From contig CAUBQU010000012.1 in assembly GCA_958438185.1 (NCBI GenBank), positions 1-13,103 of the forward strand: a DNA stretch of 13,103 nucleotides, in the 5' to 3' direction. Made by a program: the position numbers and the translations under genes. The notes under the pieces are model-generated. The model did no database searches, had not been told where the DNA came from, and saw nothing but the letters and a program-made list of their open reading frames with translations. Below are positions 11,718 to 13,103 of the stretch, piece by piece (positions within the stretch are counted from its first letter, which is position 1; each line of letters starts with the position of its first letter). This DNA is from an uncultured Oscillospiraceae bacterium. Lineage in GTDB: Bacteria; Bacillota; Clostridia; Oscillospirales; Oscillospiraceae.

Positions 11718-13103
11718 GGATACGGCAGAATTGAAGCTTGTCTCCCCATTGCTGGATGGGATGACCGTCCTCGAATGCCTCAACAGCGCCGGTGGCTTTA
11801 CCTGCTACCTGCTTGAGCGCACCGAGACGAAGGAAAAATTTGTGCTCAAGCACATCTCCATCCCGGAGTCGGACGCGGGCGTCGAGGCGATGATCCTCAC
11901 CGGCGCGCTGCACGACCGGGAGGAGGCCAGATCTTATTACCGCGACGTCGCCCAGGCCCAGGCCATCGAGGTCCGCAACTGGCAGAAGCTCAGCGGGCTG
12001 GAGAATCTCTCTGTGTTCACCGGCTTCCAGCTGGTCGAGCGGGAGGAGGGGGCCATCGGATATGACTTCTATCTTCTGGCGCCGTACCGCACATCGCTGC
12101 ACGCCTATCTGCAGTCGAACGCGATGACGCACCTGCAGGCGCTGAATCTGGGCATCGACCTCTGCAATGCCCTGGCCGGGATCCGGCAGGCCGGGTATGT
12201 TCATCAGGATCTGAAGCCGGAAAATATTTTTGTAGATGAAAACGGTCGCTTTTCCATCGGCGACCTGGGCCTTGCCCCCTTGGAGGACTTGGCCTTCGCC
12301 GCCCTGCCGGAGCACTACAGCAGCTGCTACAGCGCCCCGGAGCTGGCGGATATCATGGCCAATTTGAACGACACCGTCGATCTTTACAGCGTCGGGATGA
12401 TCCTCTACCATCTCTTCAACGGCAATCACGCCCCCTTTGAGGAGGACGGCAAGCCGATGCAGGAGGCGGACGCGCTGCGCCTGCAGGGCAAGGCGCTTCC
12501 CGCGCCCCAGTACGCCGATTATGAGCTGGCGGCGATTCTCTGCAAGGCCTGCGCATTCCGCCCGGCGGACCGGTTCGATTCCCCGAACGCCCTGCGCCAG
12601 GCGCTGATGGTCTATATGCAGAAGAACGCCGTCTCGGACGAGCTGATCGTCTCGCCCATCGACATCGGCGAGACCATCGACCCGGAGGACCCCGGCGACA
12701 GCGCCACCGAGGCACTGCCCGAGGAGACGGCAGAGCCCGCCGCAGCGGAACCGGAAGCAGCAGCAGAAGCCCCGGCAGAACCGGAGGAAGGATCGGAAGA
12801 ACCGGCAGCGCCGGAGGAAGCCCCGGCAGAGCCGGAAGAACCGGCAGCCCCAGAAGCGGCCCCGGACGCGCCTATTAACGCGCCGGACGATGCCGCAGAA
12901 GCCGCGCCCGCCCCGGCCGCACCGCCTACGGCGGAACAGACGGCCGATACACCCGACGCCGCCCCGGAGACGGACGAGACCGACGCGCCCGCTGCACTGG
13001 ATGCGCCCGCGCCGGACGCCGCGCCTGCCGAACCGACCGCAGAAGCAGCCCCGGAAGCAGACGCGCCCGCGGCCCCGGCCGCGCCGGAGCCCACCCCGGC
13101 AAC
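11716..13103 (+). CDS. Hanks-type Ser/Thr protein kinase with Ala/Pro/Glu-rich tail, 3' truncated by the window edge
   Basis: Predicted eukaryotic-like protein kinase; 462 codons are visible and no stop is reached. Kinase landmarks: a Gly-poor nucleotide loop (LNSAGGFTCYLLE), the ATP-binding Lys45 in FVLKH, the catalytic loop HQDLKPENIF (His163, Asp165, Lys167, Asn170), metal-binding Asp183 in GDLGLA, SAPEL (207-209) and DLYSVGMIL (Asp222). HQD replaces HRD and DLG replaces DFG, but all catalytic residues are kept, so activity is likely. The domain ends near residue 300. From about 330 the protein is almost wholly Ala, Pro, Glu and Asp, a probable flexible linker to a membrane or sensor part beyond the window. 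Start: ATG 11716 fits the protein start but is very close to the Shine-Dalgarno core; TTG 11731 and ATG 11761 are in-frame alternatives. Its partner is likely the divergent zinc-ribbon protein (inferred). Confidence 0.88.
   Translation, partial: MDTAELKLVSPLLDGMTVLECLNSAGGFTCYLLERTETKEKFVLKHISIPESDAGVEAMILTGALHDREEARSYYRDVAQAQAIEVRNWQKLSGLENLSVFTGFQLVEREEGAIGYDFYLLAPYRTSLHAYLQSNAMTHLQALNLGIDLCNALAGIRQAGYVHQDLKPENIFVDENGRFSIGDLGLAPLEDLAFAALPEHYSSCYSAPELADIMANLNDTVDLYSVGMILYHLFNGNHAPFEEDGKPMQEADALRLQGKALPAPQYADYELAAILCKACAFRPADRFDSPNALRQALMVYMQKNAVSDELIVSPIDIGETIDPEDPGDSATEALPEETAEPAAAEPEAAAEAPAEPEEGSEEPAAPEEAPAEPEEPAAPEAAPDAPINAPDDAAEAAPAPAAPPTAEQTADTPDAAPETDETDAPAALDAPAPDAAPAEPTAEAAPEADAPAAPAAPEPTPA

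Noticed and set aside
11532..11783. N-terminal extension of the zinc-ribbon protein up to 11783
   Set aside because: It would cross both promoters and part of the kinase gene; GGAG sits correctly ahead of the ATG at 11531.
12612..13094. Gly/Ala/Ser-rich open frame on the minus strand
   Set aside because: It is the reverse of the Ala/Pro/Glu tail of the kinase and has no independent support.

Overview
The window looks like chromosome of a GC-rich member of the Bacillota, most likely a gut-type Clostridia lineage (Oscillospirales/Ruminococcaceae is my best guess). The reasons are a PolC-type replicative polymerase, a BofA-family sporulation protein, the gene order uppS-cdsA-dxr-rseP-ispG-polC, strong AGGAGG ribosome binding sites, codons ending mostly in G or C, and an intergenic hairpin repeat of a kind I associate with that group. 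The lineage is an inference from these traits. No search was run.

Region 1 (1-9185, all on +) is a tightly packed operon-like block of six housekeeping genes: uppS (5' end cut off), cdsA, dxr, rseP/mmpA, ispG and polC. Junctions are 4-nt ATGA overlaps or short gaps of 5, 11 and 33 nt. Dxr and IspG are the second and the penultimate-stage enzymes of the MEP isoprenoid pathway. UppS uses isoprenoid units to build undecaprenyl diphosphate, CdsA makes CDP-diacylglycerol, and RseP is a membrane protease. The block therefore joins envelope lipid and carrier supply to DNA replication.

Region 2 (9186-10811) holds a hairpin-rich intergenic repeat, a uridine phosphorylase-family gene, a 345-nt gene-free stretch with a probable terminator and a striking set of inverted repeats, and a small TTG-started BofA-family membrane protein. 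A strong GC hairpin follows and sits between convergent genes, where it can serve both strands.

Region 3 (10890-13103) is a divergent pair. On the minus strand is a small membrane protein with an N-terminal zinc ribbon, a lysine-rich linker, one membrane segment and an outside Ig-like domain. On the plus strand is a Hanks-type Ser/Thr protein kinase whose Ala/Pro/Glu-rich tail runs off the window. The two start from back-to-back promoters with identical -10 boxes and 17-nt spacers. The zinc-ribbon protein carries a cytoplasmic DETQVF motif resembling the phosphorylated ETTSVF motif of GarA/OdhI-type kinase substrates. This makes a candidate kinase-substrate pair and is the most interesting hypothesis in the window.

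I see no tRNA, rRNA, CRISPR array, insertion sequence or phage gene.
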